A stretch of DNA of 25,891 nucleotides from a virus (IMGVR_UViG_3300048930_000269:1-25891), one strand, 5' to 3'; numbered from the stretch's first letter, positions 7,176 to 14,536 are shown. Numbers and translations are program-made. Notes: a model not told the origin generated them from the sequence alone.

Positions 7176-8697
7176 TGCGCTCGTCCTGGATCTCGCTGCG
7201 CCCGGCCAGTTCCGCCGCAGTGGTTGCCTCGGCCATCGCGTCGGCGTAATCGTCCAGTGTCATGCTCGGGTACAGCGTGAGCAGCTGGTCGCGCAGCGCC
7301 TCCAACGAATCGACCTCCATTGCCAGGGCGCGGACCTGGTCAATCCAGGCATTGCTTGCTGGCTCCACGTGTTGGCGCGCAGGGTCAAGCATTTGCGCCG
7401 GTGGCGATAACGCAGGCTCGGCAAACGAGGCTGCCGCGCCTGGCGGTGCCGGTGGCAGCTGCGCACCGGGGATTGTTGGCTCAGGCGTAGCCGCTTCCCA
7501 GCCGTCGCCATAGGTGTCATTCACATAGGCGAGCGTTGGCTTGTAGCCCAGGTCCTTGATTTTCGCATCACGCTCGGCCCGTGCGGTGAGATCCTCCTCT
7601 GGCATCACCATCCGATAGACGCGCGGCGGGTTTGCACCTGGGTAGTTATACTCGGTCAGCCAGCGCACCACTGAGCGATTGAAACTCTCGCACACCAGGT
7701 CAGCGTCCGCCTTGATCAGATCCGTGCGCACGTCGCCCTGCAGGTCATCGTTGCCAAGCTTGCCAGGCGTGCCCTGGGTACTCGCCACCTGGCCGAGCGT
7801 CACCTTGGCGATCGCGTTGTCCATATGCTCGTAAAGCTCTTTGTAATCGGCTGTACCGCTGCGCGCGGCCTCCAGGAACTCGATTTCCATGCCTTGCGGG
7901 ATGGCGATACCACTGTCGGTATTGACCGCCTCCAGCGCTTCCAGCAACTTCTGCCGCTCTCCCGGCGTTGCACCCACGGGATGCTTGCCCACCGTGGTCG
8001 GCTGGCCGAATCGCTCCAGGAAGGTCATCCAGTAGCGCATGCCGGCACGCTTGAAAAACACAGGCCAGTAGAGCCAGTGCGCCAGGCCGAGGCCGTAAGG
8101 TTCATCGTCGTGATCGGAGCCTGTGGCGAACGTCCAGAATTTGCGATCAGGGAGTAACTCACCCAGTGGATTATCGCTGGTCTTCAGCCGCAGGCGGCCC
8201 TCGCCGTCCCAGCCAAAGCGCCGGCGGTCTCGCACCTTGATCGCGTCGACGGTGATCATTGCGCCATCGCGCGCCCACATCACCTCGGCAGCGGCATAGC
8301 CATAGTAGACACCGAACAGCATGCGATCGGTGATACGGTCCCAACCGACTTCCGCAATGACCTCGCGCAAGTGGTCGGCCGCCTTCTTGTCGGCGCGGCT
8401 GGTGCCGCCGGGATCGATGTCCCACTCCTTGCCAATCACTGCCAGGCGTCGCTGGTGGAAACACGCGGCCACCTGGTCATCGCGCAGCACTTCCTGGTAG
8501 ATGGTGTAATCGCCGTTCCCGCGCAGGCGCAGCACACTGTCGCTCGGCTGCATGATCATCATCGGGTCGACGTAACCACGGGTGATATCGCGGCCATCGC
8601 GCGTGGTGGCTACCTCGCGCATGTCCGGCCGGCGCGATGTCGACTCCGCGAAGTTGGCCGGAACCAGCAGGCCGGAGCGGTGCGGTTTGTGGATCAT
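7165..8697 (-). CDS. Portal protein (DUF935, Mu gp29-like)
   Basis: 510 residues, the usual size. DUF935 marks include DPMMIMQPSDSVLRLRGNGDY, VLRDDQVAACFHQRRLAVI, YYGYAAAEVMWARDG, FWTFATGSDHDDEPYGLGLA and TLGQVASTQGTPGKLGNDDLQ. The protein forms the dodecameric ring at one capsid vertex through which DNA is packaged and ejected. The C-terminal third is Pro/Ala-rich (from about residue 400), then helical. The ATG at 8697 has GGAGG about 6 nt upstream and overlaps the terminase stop (ATGA). The gene order terminase, portal, MuF matches Mu gp28-gp29-gp30. Confidence 0.93.
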   Translation of the reverse strand: MIHKPHRSGLLVPANFAESTSRRPDMREVATTRDGRDITRGYVDPMMIMQPSDSVLRLRGNGDYTIYQEVLRDDQVAACFHQRRLAVIGKEWDIDPGGTSRADKKAADHLREVIAEVGWDRITDRMLFGVYYGYAAAEVMWARDGAMITVDAIKVRDRRRFGWDGEGRLRLKTSDNPLGELLPDRKFWTFATGSDHDDEPYGLGLAHWLYWPVFFKRAGMRYWMTFLERFGQPTTVGKHPVGATPGERQKLLEALEAVNTDSGIAIPQGMEIEFLEAARSGTADYKELYEHMDNAIAKVTLGQVASTQGTPGKLGNDDLQGDVRTDLIKADADLVCESFNRSVVRWLTEYNYPGANPPRVYRMVMPEEDLTARAERDAKIKDLGYKPTLAYVNDTYGDGWEAATPEPTIPGAQLPPAPPGAAASFAEPALSPPAQMLDPARQHVEPASNAWIDQVRALAMEVDSLEALRDQLLTLYPSMTLDDYADAMAEATTAAELAGRSEIQDERNGR

Positions 8698-10133
8698 TGG
8701 AAGCCTCCGAATTGTGTGCGGCCGCCACTGCGGACAAGGCCCTGATCGAGATCGTTGCGGCTGCTACGCGGGCCAGTTGATTGAAAACCGATGACAACGC
8801 CAGGTTGCGATGCGGCGTGAATCGCCAGCCCGAGCGCCCAGAAATGGTCGGCGTGGCCGTCTGGTGTGCGTTCCGCAGCAAACCGGATGTTCCCGGCGGC
8901 TGTGACCTGCTTTGTCACCTGTCGAAGGTCTGCCCGCACAATCGGATCGTGCGGAATACGTATGCGCCGGTCTTCCATTCGCCCGCGAATCGGGTAGGCG
9001 AGCGCCTCTTTCACACGCGGCGTGAACGTCACCGCTTCAACACGATCTTCCCCAAATTTGTCCTGCGCATCATCCGCCCAGCCGATACCCAGGCCAGTGG
9101 CATCAATGCAAATGCGATCGCTACGTTCGAACCAGGGCCAGATAATTTTCTCCTGGTCGGATTTGCGCATGTTCTGCAGGCGTTCAAGATGACGCGTGTA
9201 CAACACATCACCGAGCTCCTCCAAGACCCATAGCACGGTCAAATCCTTTTTCCGGCCGATATCGACACCCGCGTACAGACGCCCGGTTTCTCGCTTTTGC
9301 CAATCGACATTGGGCGAGTACTCCGCCGAGGCGATCAGGTCGTATTCCAGGAATGCGACATCGTCATCTGCCGGGTTGCACATGTATTCCTGCTGGAACG
9401 ACTCTTCGTCGGCGCAGCCGGAGCGGATGAACTCGAAGTACTCGGCTTCATCCATGGCCTGGCGTTCGTCATCGGCGGGCAGCATCTGCTGCAGTTTGTA
9501 GAGAAACCCGCTATCCAGCGCGTCTTGCAGCGTGACACGGTGCAGGCTGATACCCTTGGGATTGCCGCCCTCGCGCGCCTCCCGCACCAGCTGGTTGAAA
9601 AAGTTGTGGCTGCCCCGGTGGGTGGAGATCACTTCCATGTTGCCGCCCCAGGTGATACCGGGGTAGGCGATGGACCACAGCTTGCGCGGATCTGGATGCA
9701 GGGCAAATTCGTCGAGAATCCGGCCGCCGCGCTTACCGGCCTGGGCGTCGGGGTTACTGGACATGCTGTGAATGCGTCGACCGTTGGCAAACTGCAGCAC
9801 GTACGCTGAGACGCGATCCTTCGGATCGATGACCACTTCGCCCAGGTCCTTGGCGGCGAGATTCATCACGCGCGCCCACATATTGCAATCCTCGACGAAC
9901 AATCGCGCCTGCAGATCATCGCGGCTGCTGACCCATTGATCAAAGCGGGCACCAACAGCCGCAGTGCGTTCGTCTGCGGCGTAAGCGGTCGACCAGGACA
10001 GGCCAATCTGCCTAGCCTTTTCCATCAACTTGAGGCGGCTATCGTCTTTGATCCAACGGCTTTGGAAAGGCAGAAAGATGGCGTCCGTATTCGCCGGAAT
10101 CACCTTCGCATTGCCCTTGCGCGCCGCTGCCAT
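8694..10133 (-). CDS. Terminase large subunit (Mu gp28-like)
   Basis: 479 residues from the ATG at 10133 (a GTG one codon earlier is equally possible). N-terminal ATPase: a Walker A-like EKARQIGLSWS near residues 38-48 and a Walker B-like GGRILDEFALH near 136-146, followed by the coupling motif VISTHRG. The C-terminal RNase H-fold nuclease starts at YAGVDIGRKKDLTVLWVLE (about 287-305), with the catalytic Asp in VDIG; later candidates are IDATGLGIG and DGHADHFWALGLA. It packages DNA with host sequence by the headful method. It overlaps the small subunit by about 1 nt and the portal by 4 nt. Confidence 0.95.
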   Translation of the reverse strand: MAAARKGNAKVIPANTDAIFLPFQSRWIKDDSRLKLMEKARQIGLSWSTAYAADERTAAVGARFDQWVSSRDDLQARLFVEDCNMWARVMNLAAKDLGEVVIDPKDRVSAYVLQFANGRRIHSMSSNPDAQAGKRGGRILDEFALHPDPRKLWSIAYPGITWGGNMEVISTHRGSHNFFNQLVREAREGGNPKGISLHRVTLQDALDSGFLYKLQQMLPADDERQAMDEAEYFEFIRSGCADEESFQQEYMCNPADDDVAFLEYDLIASAEYSPNVDWQKRETGRLYAGVDIGRKKDLTVLWVLEELGDVLYTRHLERLQNMRKSDQEKIIWPWFERSDRICIDATGLGIGWADDAQDKFGEDRVEAVTFTPRVKEALAYPIRGRMEDRRIRIPHDPIVRADLRQVTKQVTAAGNIRFAAERTPDGHADHFWALGLAIHAASQPGVVIGFQSTGPRSSRNDLDQGLVRSGGRTQFGGFQ

Positions 10134-10717
10134 CACGCAATACCCAGGGCTTCACGAATCGTCAGTTTCGTTTCCTCGGTCACGCCGCCTTTCGACTGCA
10201 GCATATCGAGCTTGGCCTTTTGTTCAGCCAGCAGCGCCTTGCGCGCCCGCTCCTCGGCTTCTGTCTGGTACTTCTTCAGCGTCACACTGGAGCGCGTCAG
10301 GGTGGCAATGTTCTTCGCTGCATCCGCCAGCAGCCCGACACGTTCAGCTGGTGACATTTGCTCTTCGCCTTCAGCGTCACCGGCTTCCTGCAGGGCCATG
10401 ATCGACTCGAACAGTTCCGACTGGATCATCGCAGTCAGCGCTTCACTGCGCGCGTCCATTTCATCGCCCGCCTGGGCGCGGATGATCTTCGCGGCCTCGG
10501 TGCTCGCGCGGATCGCGGACAGGCGGCGCTCCAGCTTCTGGCCGTAGCGGCCAACGGCGGAGCGGCTTGGCAGATCCCCGGCTTCGGCTTCGTCTGGCCA
10601 GCGGTCGCGCAGATCCGCGATCAGCTCGTCCAGCGTCATGCTGCCGTCGGCCAATTGCCCCTGGATGTGTGCCTTTATGTCATCAGGTAGCCTGTCGATA
10701 GACGATTTACGGCCCAC
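10133..10717 (-). CDS. Terminase small subunit (DUF3486, Mu gp27-like)
   Basis: 194 residues from a GTG at 10717. The N-terminus GRKSSIDRLPDDIKAHIQGQL is the conserved opening of DUF3486; the helix-turn-helix part (MTLDELIADLRDRW, LPSRSAVGRYGQKLERR) recognises DNA ends for packaging. The C-terminal half is a helical oligomerisation region (RKALLAEQKAKLDML). Start choice: the frame is open up to 10858 but residues before this GTG overlap the upstream gene in unnatural composition. The GTG lies 4 nt after the upstream stop, with GGTGA as a modest ribosome site, and gives the usual family length. Confidence 0.9.
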   Translation of the reverse strand: MGRKSSIDRLPDDIKAHIQGQLADGSMTLDELIADLRDRWPDEAEAGDLPSRSAVGRYGQKLERRLSAIRASTEAAKIIRAQAGDEMDARSEALTAMIQSELFESIMALQEAGDAEGEEQMSPAERVGLLADAAKNIATLTRSSVTLKKYQTEAEERARKALLAEQKAKLDMLQSKGGVTEETKLTIREALGIA

Positions 10718-10721
10718 GGGA

Positions 10722-11030
10722 TCACCAGTACTTCGCGGGGCGGGCAACACCAGGTTCACAGTCAACTGTGTACTCGGCAATGTCGACACCGTGGCGCGTG
10801 AGTTCGGAAAACCATTTGCCGTCGGGCTGTTTGCGCACACTGACCAGGCCGCGGTCATTCAAGTAGTCCAACTCGCGGCGGATCTCCATTGGCGTGGCGT
10901 CCAGATATTCGCTCTGGGCTACCGCGAGGATCGGCATTTCGTAGGCACCGACAGGCCGCGCATTGTTGAGCGTCAGCAGGATCAGCCAGCGCAGGCTTTC
11001 ACGCCGCACCTTGGCCACGTCAATTGTCAT
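10722..11030 (-). CDS. Mu gp26-like winged-helix protein (VpaChn25_0724 family)
   Basis: 102 residues. The opening RRESLRWLILLTLNNARPVGAYE and the segment ATPMEIRRELDYLNDRGLVSV followed by KWFSELTRHGVDIAEYTVDC are those of the small VpaChn25_0724-type proteins found directly before the terminase small subunit. The pattern is a winged helix (helix, helix, recognition helix, wing). It may aid packaging or regulate late genes; the function is unproven. The ATG at 11030 lies inside the end of the DUF2730 gene (11-nt overlap). Confidence 0.8.
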   Translation of the reverse strand: MTIDVAKVRRESLRWLILLTLNNARPVGAYEMPILAVAQSEYLDATPMEIRRELDYLNDRGLVSVRKQPDGKWFSELTRHGVDIAEYTVDCEPGVARPAKYW

Positions 11031-11391
11031 GTTTTTGTACTCCCAACACTCCGCGCAGCTGCGCGTTTTCCAGTTTCACTGCCAAGCCGTCAATCTTCGC
11101 TTCGATGATGCTTTGCCCGCGAATGTAGTCGTCGCGCATCACGAACCGCAGCGGCAGGTCGCTTTTAAGGGCCATCACCTCGCGCTCAACACGGCGCCAC
11201 TGGTTGACCTCCTCGCGGTTCGTGGCCTCGATAGATTCCAGCCTGGTGCTGATCGTGCCGAACTGCAGATCGAGGTTCTTTTGCTGCTGCGCCAGCAAGG
11301 AGCGGCCGACCATGGCGCACGCGCCAATACAGAAGCCAGCGAATGCACCAAGCGCTGTGAGGAGTTGCCACACTTCGATCGATAACAACAT
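11020..11391 (-). CDS. DUF2730 membrane-anchored coiled-coil protein (Mu gp25-like)
   Basis: 123 residues. One transmembrane helix at about 6-30 (VWQLLTALGAFAGFCIGACAM) is followed by a coiled coil (residues about 34-110: NLDLQFGTISTRLESIEATN, EAKIDGLAVKLENAQLR). This is the DUF2730 pattern, at the Mu gp25 position between the lysis and packaging genes. Its role is unknown; a membrane helix beside an endolysin makes a lysis-related function possible, since no classical holin is seen. The ATG at 11391 overlaps the DUF1353 stop by 1 nt. Confidence 0.82.
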   Translation of the reverse strand: MLLSIEVWQLLTALGAFAGFCIGACAMVGRSLLAQQQKNLDLQFGTISTRLESIEATNREEVNQWRRVEREVMALKSDLPLRFVMRDDYIRGQSIIEAKIDGLAVKLENAQLRGVLGVQKHDN

Positions 11392-11825
11392 CAGGAATGG
11401 GTACTCCAGTCGGTTTCAGGGACAAAGTCATAGCCGAACAGCATGCCGTCGCGGCGCTTGCTCCAGTACAGCCAGCCGCCCAGGCGGACGCCGGCCCACA
11501 TAGCCACGCGCTGCAGCCAGTTCACACCTCTGTCACGCATGGCATCGCGGAAAATGCGATCGCATTGCGCACGGCTCAGCCAGCCGTTGAGGCCCTGCGA
11601 GCAGTAGAGGTAGTCGTGTAGCACCGCCGCCTCGCGGGATCGGCCATTGACGTTGAACACGCTGCGTAGTAACCGGGGAATGCTCGCCAGGTCCGTGATG
11701 AACCCGGCGGGTACGCCGATGGTGCCGAACATCTCATGGCTATAGGCCAGTATCGCCAATACCACCCATTCGTTAGGCTCGTCGTGGGCGCGCAGGTCTA
11801 ATGAAGAGAGAAAGCCTGGCATCAT
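11391..11825 (-). CDS. DUF1353 family protein
   Basis: 144 residues. VPAGFITDLASIPRLLRSVF and AAVLHDYLYCSQGLNGWLSRAQCDRIFRDAM are the DUF1353 core; the conserved Asp, His and Asp (TDLASIP, LHDYLY) look like a metal or catalytic site. DUF1353 proteins are frequent in tailed phages, often beside lysis genes, with no settled function. Here it takes the place of Mu gp23/gp24, the latter being a spanin candidate. Start is at either of two adjacent ATGs (11825 or 11822) overlapping the endolysin stop. Confidence 0.85.
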   Translation of the reverse strand: MMPGFLSSLDLRAHDEPNEWVVLAILAYSHEMFGTIGVPAGFITDLASIPRLLRSVFNVNGRSREAAVLHDYLYCSQGLNGWLSRAQCDRIFRDAMRDRGVNWLQRVAMWAGVRLGGWLYWSKRRDGMLFGYDFVPETDWSTHS

Positions 11826-12394
11826 GCCACCGCCGGTATGGGTGCCAGCCCCAGTGCGTTGCGCGCGCGACGCCAGTACGCATCGCGATCCTTATAGCCG
11901 TTATAGCCACCGTTGATCTTGCGGGTGATCGTGCGGAAATCGTTGATGTCGGCCCACAGGTTCAGGCCCTTGTCCCACCAGAACCAGCAGGCCGACTGAA
12001 CGGCGAACTCTGCCGACTCCAGCAGCTCCGGGTGCGAGCACAGATCCACTCCCAGGGCATCACCGCAGGAACGGTAGTTGGTGGCGCCGGTGATCTGGAT
12101 CAGGCCACGGCCACGGAATCTTTGCCCGTCACCGTCCGCCGCAGGTGTGTTGCCCAGGCGTTTTGCGAGAGTGCCGGTGTCGTATTTGGCCAGGTAGTTG
12201 TTACTGCCCAGCTCGCGCACATAGCGAAACTCTGCACTCTCGTGCATCACCTGGCCAAGGAACGCCGCCAGGCGAACGGGTGTATCTATGCTGTACGCAG
12301 GCGCATGGATGGCCAGGTGCGGCAGGTATTCGCCACAGCGGGCCTTACCCGCCTTGGTGATACAAATCTGCTGTAACTGTTTGAGGGTGATCAC
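11822..12394 (-). CDS. Endolysin, GH19 chitinase/lysozyme-like
   Basis: 190 residues from the GTG at 12394. The glycoside hydrolase 19 core is clear: AAFLGQVMHESAEFRYVRE gives catalytic Glu at about 52 with a second Glu at about 61; RFRGRGLIQITGATNY (91-106) is the substrate cleft motif; SACWFWWDKGLNLWAD follows. It hydrolyses the glycan strands of peptidoglycan at the end of infection. No signal peptide or SAR helix is seen, so a holin would be needed, but none is recognised nearby. The reading frame continues to a GTG at 12493, but the extra 33 residues lie over the dyad region and are not typical of the family. It is the first gene of the leftward late operon. Confidence 0.85.
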   Translation of the reverse strand: MITLKQLQQICITKAGKARCGEYLPHLAIHAPAYSIDTPVRLAAFLGQVMHESAEFRYVRELGSNNYLAKYDTGTLAKRLGNTPAADGDGQRFRGRGLIQITGATNYRSCGDALGVDLCSHPELLESAEFAVQSACWFWWDKGLNLWADINDFRTITRKINGGYNGYKDRDAYWRRARNALGLAPIPAVA

Positions 12395-12432
12395 GCGCCG
12401 GCCTGTTATCTCGTAAACACGGCCAGCTTGCC

Positions 12433-12444
12433 CGCGCGCGCGCG
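12433..12444. repeat. Alternating CG tract
   Basis: An uninterrupted run of six CG dinucleotides lies between the endolysin start and the dyad element. Such tracts can adopt Z-DNA under negative supercoiling. It may simply reflect GC-rich composition. Seen directly; no function claimed. Confidence 0.5.
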
Positions 12445-12454
12445 AGGCGTAATC

Positions 12455-12480
12455 TTGCCTAGGCAAAAATAGCTTTGCCT
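12455..12480. promoter_or_regulatory. TTGCCT dyad beside the late operon, candidate Mor site
   Basis: TTGCCTAGGCAA (12455-12466) is a perfect 12-bp palindrome. The half-site TTGCCT recurs at 12475-12480, exactly 20 bp from the first, i.e. two helical turns. It lies between the leftward endolysin and the rightward small gene at 12524. Mor/C-type activators bind dyads near position -43 of their promoters. A weak CACAAT box at 12491-12496 would put this dyad near -43 for rightward transcription; I see no good leftward -10 box. Binding by Mor is inference. Confidence 0.45.
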
Positions 12481-12523
12481 GGATTGAGGTCACAATGCGA
12501 GCTCCACCATCAGGCGCAGCACT

Positions 12524-12787
12524 ATGAACGGTTCACAAAAGGTGACGTTTACCGGGGAACAACGTGTGTTCCTGCGTGCTCTGGTTGAAAACTGGCAAGC
12601 CGAGGCTCAAACCGCACAACACTGTGTCGGCTTGTGCATTGACGAGTATGAGAAGGCCAAGCTGGCCAACAGGCATAAGCACTTTCAGACCTGCGCTAAC
12701 GACCTGACCACGGTATTGGAGCAGGGCCACTTGCCACCGCGCGTTGCGCATGGGCAGTGGCTGGAGGCGATGAGAGCACGGGCTTAA
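12524..12787 (+). CDS. Hypothetical small protein of the accessory segment
   Basis: 87 residues. N-terminal FTGEQRVFLRALVENWQAEAQ and a helical middle (DEYEKAKLANRHKHFQTCAND), ending with PRVAHGQWLEAMRARA. It is soluble, predicted helical, with four scattered residues able to bind metal (Cys and His) but no clear finger. The start ATG at 12524 has no strong ribosome site. It runs opposite to the late operon and is followed, after a gap rich in hairpins, by the methyltransferase, so they may be co-transcribed. The antisense frame is also open (12533-12820) but has a less protein-like composition. Function unknown. Confidence 0.5.
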   Translation: MNGSQKVTFTGEQRVFLRALVENWQAEAQTAQHCVGLCIDEYEKAKLANRHKHFQTCANDLTTVLEQGHLPPRVAHGQWLEAMRARA

Positions 12788-12802
12788 GAGCAAAAGCAAA
12801 CA

Positions 12803-12931
12803 GCGGATCTCGGTCCGCAAGAAAACGAAAAAGACGGGCGACTGACTGCTGCGCTAACAGCAGCCAGCCCCCTCATCGCGACCTACGAGGGATCGCAAAT
12901 CGGGCCATGACCCGCCACTGTGCGCGCACAG
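12803..12931 (+). repeat. Three hairpins/palindromes ahead of the methyltransferase gene
   Basis: The 189-nt gap 12788-12976 holds no convincing gene. It has a GCGGA/TCCGC stem (12803-12818, 6-nt loop), a CTGCTG/CAGCAG stem (12846-12863, 6-nt loop) and a perfect 14-bp palindrome CTGTGCGCGCACAG (12918-12931). None is followed by a T run, so they do not look like terminators. They could be a structured 5' leader controlling methyltransferase expression or operator sites. Seen directly; function open. Confidence 0.5.
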
Positions 12932-12976
12932 CAGGGGCAGTCTACCGGCCGATAACACGGACCACAAGGAGACCCC

Positions 12977-13786
12977 GTGAGCAAACCCCTCGTACCCTGG
13001 ATTGGTGGAAAGCGCAAATTGGCGGATCATATCGTGCCGCTGTTTCCTGACCACACCTGCTACGTCGAGCCGTTCTGTGGTGCGGCGGCGATTTTCTTTT
13101 GCAAACCGCCCAGTTCGGTGGAGGTGCTGAACGATATCAACGGCGATCTGGTGAACCTTTACCGGGTCGTTAAGCACCACTTAGAGGAGCTGTATAAACA
13201 GTTTAAGTGGGCGCTGAGTGGCCGCCAAAATTGGGAGTGGCTGCAGATCACTCCGGTGGAAACACTGACAGACGTGCAGCGTGCTGCGCGCTTTCTCTAC
13301 CTGCAGAAGTTGGCCTTCGGCGGCCTGGTGGAAGGCCAGTCATTCGGCACCGCCACGACCAGCCGGCCGCGCTTCAATATCTTCACTCTGGAACAGGATC
13401 TTGCCGATGCACATTACCGCCTCGCGCATGCCACGATCGAGCACCTGGACTGGCGAAAGATCATCACGCGCTACGACCGGCCGCACACGCTTTTCTATCT
13501 CGATCCACCTTACTGGGAGACCGAGGGCTACGGGGTGGATTTCGGCTGGGAGAACTACCAGGACATCGCGCGCCTGGCGGGCGAGATCGAGGGCCAGATG
13601 ATTATCAGCATTAACGCCCATCCAGAGGTACACGAGTTGCTGGGGCATCTGCCCCACACCTCAGTCGACTACAAGTACACCGTGGCAGGCAACGGCCAAT
13701 CGAGTGAGTGTACGGAGATGATTTACGGCACTTGGCGCGAGGGCAAGGTGCCGCCGCCCAGGGGCGTCACAGGGGGTTTATTCTGA
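12977..13786 (+). CDS. D12-class N6-adenine DNA methyltransferase
   Basis: 269 residues from a GTG start with AAGGAG 5 nt upstream. Motifs are in D12/Dam order: PWIGGKRKL (7-15), CYVEPFCGAAAIFF (28-41) for AdoMet binding, NDINGDLVNLYRVVK (52-66), and the catalytic DPPY (176-179). It methylates adenine in a short site, possibly GATC as in Dam, although the target is not shown by sequence. No restriction partner gene is next to it, so it is probably an orphan that shields phage DNA from host restriction or alters gene control, like Mu's Mom in purpose but not in chemistry. It runs convergently with the gene at 13805, with an 18-nt gap. Confidence 0.9.
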   Translation: MSKPLVPWIGGKRKLADHIVPLFPDHTCYVEPFCGAAAIFFCKPPSSVEVLNDINGDLVNLYRVVKHHLEELYKQFKWALSGRQNWEWLQITPVETLTDVQRAARFLYLQKLAFGGLVEGQSFGTATTSRPRFNIFTLEQDLADAHYRLAHATIEHLDWRKIITRYDRPHTLFYLDPPYWETEGYGVDFGWENYQDIARLAGEIEGQMIISINAHPEVHELLGHLPHTSVDYKYTVAGNGQSSECTEMIYGTWREGKVPPPRGVTGGLF

Positions 13787-13804
13787 TGGGTGTTTATCCG
13801 GCGT

Positions 13805-14026
13805 TTAAATCCATCTCCGCAGCCACCCCATCGCATCAGGCAACCGCGCCAGGCCTTCCCGGGCGAGGCCAGCTGTCACTGCCTGGAGGTGCTGCGCTGA
13901 CAGCGCATTGACCGACGCCGCCAACTCGGCCTTTTCGGTGGCGAGCAGATCGGAGTTCTCGATTGCGGCGAGGAGGACATCGCGGATCGGGGTGGCGTGG
14001 ATTTTCGGGGTTGGCTGGGTGCTCAT
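13805..14026 (-). CDS. Small hypothetical protein of the accessory segment
   Basis: 73 residues, starting MSTQPTPKIHATPIRDVLLA at the ATG at 14026, with GGAAG about 5 nt upstream. The rest (IENSDLLATEKAELAASVNALSAQHLQAVTA, then GLARLPDAMGWLRRWI) is predicted all-helical and amphipathic, with a Trp/Arg C-terminus that might touch the membrane. It has no catalytic motif I recognise. It is on the repressor's strand and follows the zinc-ribbon membrane gene by 23 nt, so it may be expressed in the lysogen. The frame is open further upstream but in shadow composition. Confidence 0.55.
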   Translation of the reverse strand: MSTQPTPKIHATPIRDVLLAAIENSDLLATEKAELAASVNALSAQHLQAVTAGLAREGLARLPDAMGWLRRWI

Positions 14027-14049
14027 GTTGCTTCCACTCGCGGTCAGAT

Positions 14050-14484
14050 TTAGTTTGCAATCCATAACAGCAGACCGGCTAAGCAGGCCCCCGCAAATAC
14101 CAGGACTCCCAGAGCAGTACCACGCGAATGTTCGATCTCTACGACAGGCAGATTTGTGCCGCAGTATCTGCATTTTGCAGCTTCGTTCCTGACAACTTCT
14201 GCACACGCTGTACATTTTTTGTACCCATTGAGCACTTCCCCATCTGCTAGTCGTTGCTTTTCATTCTTACGGGATGCAGTGATACCCAGCGCTACTGCGA
14301 ATATAACGATCCCGGTAGTAATGTAAGAAAACCCGAGACCCGAGGCGAAGGCTGTACCTATAAAAATCGCGGTAGTGGTCAACAGTCCATGCCAGAACCA
14401 ATTGAGACCACGGACTGCAGCAATCAGAGCTATCACTATTCCACCGAGGAACACAATGGACACTACAAAATTCGGCGCATTCAT
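14050..14484 (-). CDS. Four-helix membrane protein with a zinc ribbon
   Basis: 144 residues with four predicted transmembrane helices: about 6-24 (VVSIVFLGGIVIALIAAV), 32-50, 53-70 and 121-142 (GTALGVLVFAGACLAGLLLW). Between helices 3 and 4 sits a cytoplasmic or exposed zinc ribbon with Cys at 91, 94, 105 and 108 (CTACAEVV...CRYCG). The ATG at 14484 has GGAGAG upstream. It is one gene downstream of the repressor on the same strand, the usual place for lysogenic-conversion or superinfection-exclusion genes. By eye it is less GC-rich than the head genes, which suggests separate acquisition. No close family is recognised; function is inference from position. Confidence 0.7.
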   Translation of the reverse strand: MNAPNFVVSIVFLGGIVIALIAAVRGLNWFWHGLLTTTAIFIGTAFASGLGFSYITTGIVIFAVALGITASRKNEKQRLADGEVLNGYKKCTACAEVVRNEAAKCRYCGTNLPVVEIEHSRGTALGVLVFAGACLAGLLLWIAN

Positions 14485-14536
14485 ACTTTTGCTCTCCGTC
14501 GCTAGTTGCGCTGTGTGCTATTGAATCCAGTTGTTG

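Noticed and set aside
9297-9809. 170-codon plus-strand frame over the large terminase
   Set aside because: Antisense to the terminase, no ribosome site and no recognisable domain.
12395-12493. Extended endolysin start at the GTG at 12493
   Set aside because: The extra 33 residues run through the CG tract and dyad and are not typical of GH19 endolysins.
12533-12820. Minus-strand frame with Leu-rich segments, a possible holin
   Set aside because: The Leu runs are interrupted by charged and polar residues and no clear transmembrane helix pair results; the plus-strand gene in the same place has more natural composition. Kept as a low-probability alternative.
13785-13911. 41-codon plus-strand frame starting in the methyltransferase stop (TGATG)
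   Set aside because: Gly/Ala/Pro-rich low-complexity product that overlaps the better-supported minus-strand 73-residue gene.
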